55,213 nucleotides of DNA from contig JAFUXL010000018.1 in the NCBI GenBank assembly GCA_017470905.1, positions 1-55,213 on the forward strand, given 5' to 3'. Of this stretch, positions 52,601-55,213 are shown in pieces; position 1 is the first letter of the stretch, and every line of letters starts with the position of its first letter. A program made the translations under genes and the position numbers. This DNA comes from Ruminococcus sp. (GTDB lineage Bacteria; Bacillota; Clostridia; Oscillospirales; Ruminococcaceae). Below the pieces are notes generated by a model, which saw only the letters and a list, made by a program, of their open reading frames with translations, was not told the DNA's origin and searched no databases.

Positions 52601-55213
52601 ATGACTGTTGGCTCAAATGGTACGATGAAAATAAATTACTGGAATGCTTATATGTATTCAGTAACATATTATGTATCAGGTACTGTCACAGAGGACACAA
52701 CTGAAAAAGACGAAACACCCGACAATGTTATCTCCGTTGAGGGCAGAACAGTAACTTTCCCGAACCAGAAAGCAGCTTCAATGACTGTCGGCAAGATTGA
52801 TGATGCATTGAAAGTCAAGGAAGTCAGCGGAAATGGCATTACAACCGAGTCTGACGGAAAGAAACTCGGCGGAGCTGTTATGAAGCTCACATTTGAAACT
52901 CCTGCTGACGGCGAAAAAGCAACCACTCTTGAGGGAATGAAAGCATATCGTTCAGATGACTCCACAGTGGAAGTTGAATTGACACGCAGTGAGGATAACA
53001 TGACAGTTGAATGGACGACAAGCGATGAATATGATGTTGTCTTCATGGGAATACCTGACGGTATATACACACTTGAAGAGGTTTCCTCTCCTGACGGATA
53101 TAATCCGATTCAGACAGCAACACTTACCGTTACAAACGGTATTTGTACAAAGGATATAGTCAAGGGTTCTGATGATAAGGATAATACAAACGTTAAGTGG
53201 AGCGATGAAACAGGACTTGCTGTTGTTGACTCTGCATACTCCGTATCTGTCCGTAAGACAAGACCTACAGGCGCAAGCACCGATACACCTGTTGCAGGTG
53301 CAAAGCTTAAGCTTACAGGTAAGGATACGAACGGCAATGCTATAGACTTCACTAATGTTAAAGCTCACGATTCGCAGTACTTCCTGGCAAACGGTGTGGG
53401 CTACAACAACCCTGAAGAACCAATAAACTACAGATTGAACGAAACCATCATAGAGAATGAGTCCTCCGGTACTGAATATGTATGGCATTCGACAGGTTCG
53501 GCAGTTGTATTCAACGCACTCCCTGTTGGTACATATAAAATAGAGGAAATTGAAACTCCCCTCGGATACCTTACGGCAAAGCCGAGAGAGTTCACAGTCC
53601 AGAGAAACAAAGAGGGCGGACTCTATATCTCAGACGGAAGAGATTCATGGGCTGACTATGATTCAATTACCGTAAGCGACGTTATGCAGGATATAACTAT
53701 CAGCAAGAGAGAACTGGGCGGCAAGGTTATCGAAGGCGGAGACGAAAATCTCGTATTTGAACTTACCGGTACAAATCTTGAAAATATTGCTGCAAAGAAA
53801 ACATATTCCGGAGAACAGCTTGACAATGTTACGGTAACAGACAAGACAGAAGATAATAAGTACAATACGGTAACTATCGAACTTCCTGCAGGAAGAAGCG
53901 TAACCGAGCTCAGAGGCAATACATTTATCAATGTAGAAGTAGCAGGAGTAGAAGGCTACGAAGCAAGTACTGTTGACGAACAGGATGCAGTTACCAAGCA
54001 AGTAACAAGCGCAGAGGGCGCAACAATTACAATTTCCGGTCTTTATGACGGTATTTATCATGTAGTACTCGATGACAAGTCTGAATATGTTATAAGAGTA
54101 AACTACGATGAATTGACCAACGGAAATACGACAGAGGTAACAGAGCTTACAAAGCTGACAGCAAATAACGGCAAGATTACTCTTGACAAAAATGTTATCA
54201 AAAACGGCGATGTTACACTCACAAGTCTTTCAGACGGCACTTACAAGCTTAAAGAAGTAAATGCTCCTTCTGATGAATATGAAACCGTTTCGGAATTTGA
54301 ATTTACAATTGCAGACGGCAAAATACAGAAGGATTCAATTAAGGCTGCAACAGACGGCGACACCACAGAAACTGAAATTAAGAATGGTAAAGTTTCCGGC
54401 GAAGGTACTTCAGTTTTGTTAATTGAGGACGAGAAAAAAGCAGAAGAAACCACCACAGTTGCAGTTGAAATCAGCAAGCAGGACATAAACGGAAACGAAG
54501 TCAAAGGCGCAGAGCTTGAAGTGTACACAGTTATTACTTCAACAGACGAAAGCGGAAACGTTGAAACCGTCACAAGCGTTGTTGACAGCTGGACATCAAA
54601 CGGCGAAAACACACATACAGTCGGCGGACTTGAAGCAGATAAAGAGTATGTACTCAAAGAGACAATCGCTCCGGAGGGCTATAAAGTCGCTGATGAAATA
54701 ACATTCAAAGTCGATAAGGATAATAATGTAACAACTGTAAATAACGGAAAGGTTACTGCAACAGAGGACGGAAAACAGGTTCTCATAATGGAAGATGACC
54801 TCTTATCCGTTACAATCAGCAAGAAAGCAGTCACAAACGGCAAGTCCGAAAACCTTGAAGGAGCCGAAATAGTTGTAAGATACACGGGCGAAGACGAAAT
54901 TACATTTGAAAATGTAACCATTGACGGTCTTGAAAAGCTTACAAGCGGCACAGCAGAAATGGGCAAGACATATGTCGTTGACAAGACTGCAAAGACAATA
55001 ACATTCATTTCGACCACAAAAGATACCGAGATAAAGGGACTTCCCGCAGGTGATTATGCTCTCGAAGAGAAAACAGCACCTCTCGGCTACAACAAAGACA
55101 CAATGATTGAGTTTGCAATTGATAAGAACGGTGATGTTAAGGTTGATGACAATATCATCGAAACCCTTGAACTCACAGACAAGGTTATCGGGCTTGAGAT
55201 AAGCAAGGTTGAA
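49652..55213 (+). CDS. Giant surface adhesin: choice-of-anchor A domain plus many Cna-B/SpaA repeats (3' end outside window)
   Basis: The frame stays open from ATG 49652 (AGAAAGGGTGG upstream) to the window end, at least 1854 codons. A signal peptide (~1-42: KRLLSGVTSALLAFSYALP, ending ANA) is followed by a choice-of-anchor A domain (~70-455: YFLGIASQFAIFLENDLTV, GRVAVGGNIEF, IFAPNADARSGDGCEG). From ~690 on there are at least seven SpaA/Cna-B modules with strand-one motifs such as FWLKKVDASGQ, IEIAKTNTTG, VSVRKTRPTGAS, ITISKREL, VEISKQDINGN and VTISKKAV, and closing motifs such as LEEVSSPDGY, IEEIETPLGY, LKETIAPEGY and LEEKTAPLGY. These modules often hold internal isopeptide bonds and form stiff stalks. 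The anchor is beyond the window. It could be tip or partner for a second pilus. Confidence 0.92.
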   Translation, partial: MQKKSIGKRLLSGVTSALLAFSYALPAGLRGGGGGSLMRANAAGNMVENVAKADGNIHDGVVCSPKELSQSDLLVGSGSILAAEDGSAAGAIKNAEKEYFLGIASQFAIFLENDLTVKDADAEGRVAVGGNIEFTGGYNYQVGNGDYGTMTALKNTDLYGGKVENFAHAIANGYIVNINPLSGTNAGYTNGRQGLVTSDNTAYYPVDEDLFKRFVVGDFANSQHTEWHEDTGWAPVKYPYNSDGLHDPDKLGFHVNEEAQFYDGDILDVKAYFTYLRGQAEKLSDKKSSGATAEWQSSDRGGSKLVLTYTGPETETIYFTVDSWDNNIDEVVIKGDISGGENYIINCPTGKVNISNDVKTTINEKTISNYDYYNREKPNSETDYKANNDPASSQLLYNFYKADDVYISKNFNGTIFAPNADARSGDGCEGHLSGALIAKSFTGGLEFGYRPYLGPASLVNSETGYTIDISKTIKGTNKTHTGAEIGLYDGESLVSSVKTDDIKGLTINNKQINGQLGFDIDAPSVADVEAAGEKGLALSKTFTIKEVGSVDGYVSGNKSYEIKLTKTFKIIDGIDDPVAVMTVINAGENEYKIEVEPADITDSQIGTLSYTIDGVEITAANTEEVWSVEADTTSVTDTVSMFAVGGKNYYINTSTGSVYPQITFGDDPAAFENTAQFWLKKVDASGQLLGGATLAIYRGTVSSWFGNMPYITQNTTENNPGKYTIGTGNGEIATGQVYTVIEINAPRDGRERYQRAANRYFVVDPDTYDIYWTTDTSLSSDNFKTVGTKLENGIMSITNVKSNSIEIAKTNTTGDYLEATFEIYKVGDDGKDTLVDTVKTVAGTKDEGSATPTNEENFTEGQYYILEKEEPFGYKKVTEKQYFYIDSANEVHAGKKDKIVTVEKTYDNEPVTYVLDRNGNGDMDASIDAKYAGFTVSKIAFNGVDVWENSHKAQIKPDGQYNPNYEYNLYTSKEAPIIVTPSEMTVGSNGTMKINYWNAYMYSVTYYVSGTVTEDTTEKDETPDNVISVEGRTVTFPNQKAASMTVGKIDDALKVKEVSGNGITTESDGKKLGGAVMKLTFETPADGEKATTLEGMKAYRSDDSTVEVELTRSEDNMTVEWTTSDEYDVVFMGIPDGIYTLEEVSSPDGYNPIQTATLTVTNGICTKDIVKGSDDKDNTNVKWSDETGLAVVDSAYSVSVRKTRPTGASTDTPVAGAKLKLTGKDTNGNAIDFTNVKAHDSQYFLANGVGYNNPEEPINYRLNETIIENESSGTEYVWHSTGSAVVFNALPVGTYKIEEIETPLGYLTAKPREFTVQRNKEGGLYISDGRDSWADYDSITVSDVMQDITISKRELGGKVIEGGDENLVFELTGTNLENIAAKKTYSGEQLDNVTVTDKTEDNKYNTVTIELPAGRSVTELRGNTFINVEVAGVEGYEASTVDEQDAVTKQVTSAEGATITISGLYDGIYHVVLDDKSEYVIRVNYDELTNGNTTEVTELTKLTANNGKITLDKNVIKNGDVTLTSLSDGTYKLKEVNAPSDEYETVSEFEFTIADGKIQKDSIKAATDGDTTETEIKNGKVSGEGTSVLLIEDEKKAEETTTVAVEISKQDINGNEVKGAELEVYTVITSTDESGNVETVTSVVDSWTSNGENTHTVGGLEADKEYVLKETIAPEGYKVADEITFKVDKDNNVTTVNNGKVTATEDGKQVLIMEDDLLSVTISKKAVTNGKSENLEGAEIVVRYTGEDEITFENVTIDGLEKLTSGTAEMGKTYVVDKTAKTITFISTTKDTEIKGLPAGDYALEEKTAPLGYNKDTMIEFAIDKNGDVKVDDNIIETLELTDKVIGLEISKVE

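Overview
The window reads as a low-to-mid GC Gram-positive gut clostridium, most likely a Ruminococcus-type member of the Oscillospiraceae/Ruminococcaceae. The grounds are two extracellular proteins with type I dockerins (a PL11 pectin lyase and an SCP/CAP protein), sortase-type surface proteins, strong AGGAGG ribosome sites, sigma-A promoters (TTGACA-17-TATAAT) and a T-box leader. No rRNA, tRNA or CRISPR array was seen. The species call is inference.

Left block (1-13.3 kb), surface and accessory genes. The window opens inside the C-terminus of an IS5-type transposase, followed by a 5'-truncated surface-protein remnant, a 43-residue peptide gene and a Thr-rich lipoprotein. Next is a complete five-gene sortase pilus operon (2.2-8.4 kb). 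Its order, tip adhesin / SipA-like pseudo-signal-peptidase / FctA-like backbone / class B sortase / FctB-like anchor, matches the streptococcal FCT pilus islands. Two tandem terminators separate it from a YtrA-type GntR regulator, an ABC-2 exporter (ATPase plus two permeases) and a membrane-anchored serine hydrolase.

Central block (13.3-31.5 kb), branched-chain amino acids. A leucine T-box leader precedes leuA, then come ilvB, ilvN, ilvC, ilvD, leuC, leuD, leuB, ilvA and ridA, all on the plus strand. Together they cover threonine to 2-ketobutyrate, the common Ile/Val pathway and the leucine branch; no ilvE is seen. Four genes of unclear role are interleaved: a two-TM protein, a small acidic protein, an internally duplicated protein and a DUF815 AAA ATPase. 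nadA and hydE (Fe-S enzymes) follow.

Right block (31.5-55.2 kb). It holds two paralogous U32-like proteins with a four-Cys pattern, a SASA-type carbohydrate esterase, a RING-finger membrane protein, the dockerin PL11 lyase with two CBM35-like domains, a convergent dockerin SCP protein, a VTC/DUF4956/DUF4353 cluster, a ribbon-helix-helix protein, clpB, HU plus a Lys/Ala-tailed companion, and the first 1854 codons of a giant choice-of-anchor-A / Cna-B repeat adhesin cut by the window end.

Three families of dispersed intergenic repeats run through the central and right blocks: (1) a long hairpin with a constant 32-nt loop and covarying stem, placed directly upstream of start codons; (2) an AT-rich palindrome that abuts or supplies stop codons; (3) short GC palindromes with varied but compensating outer stems. 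Family 1 is the least explained and most interesting structure in the window.
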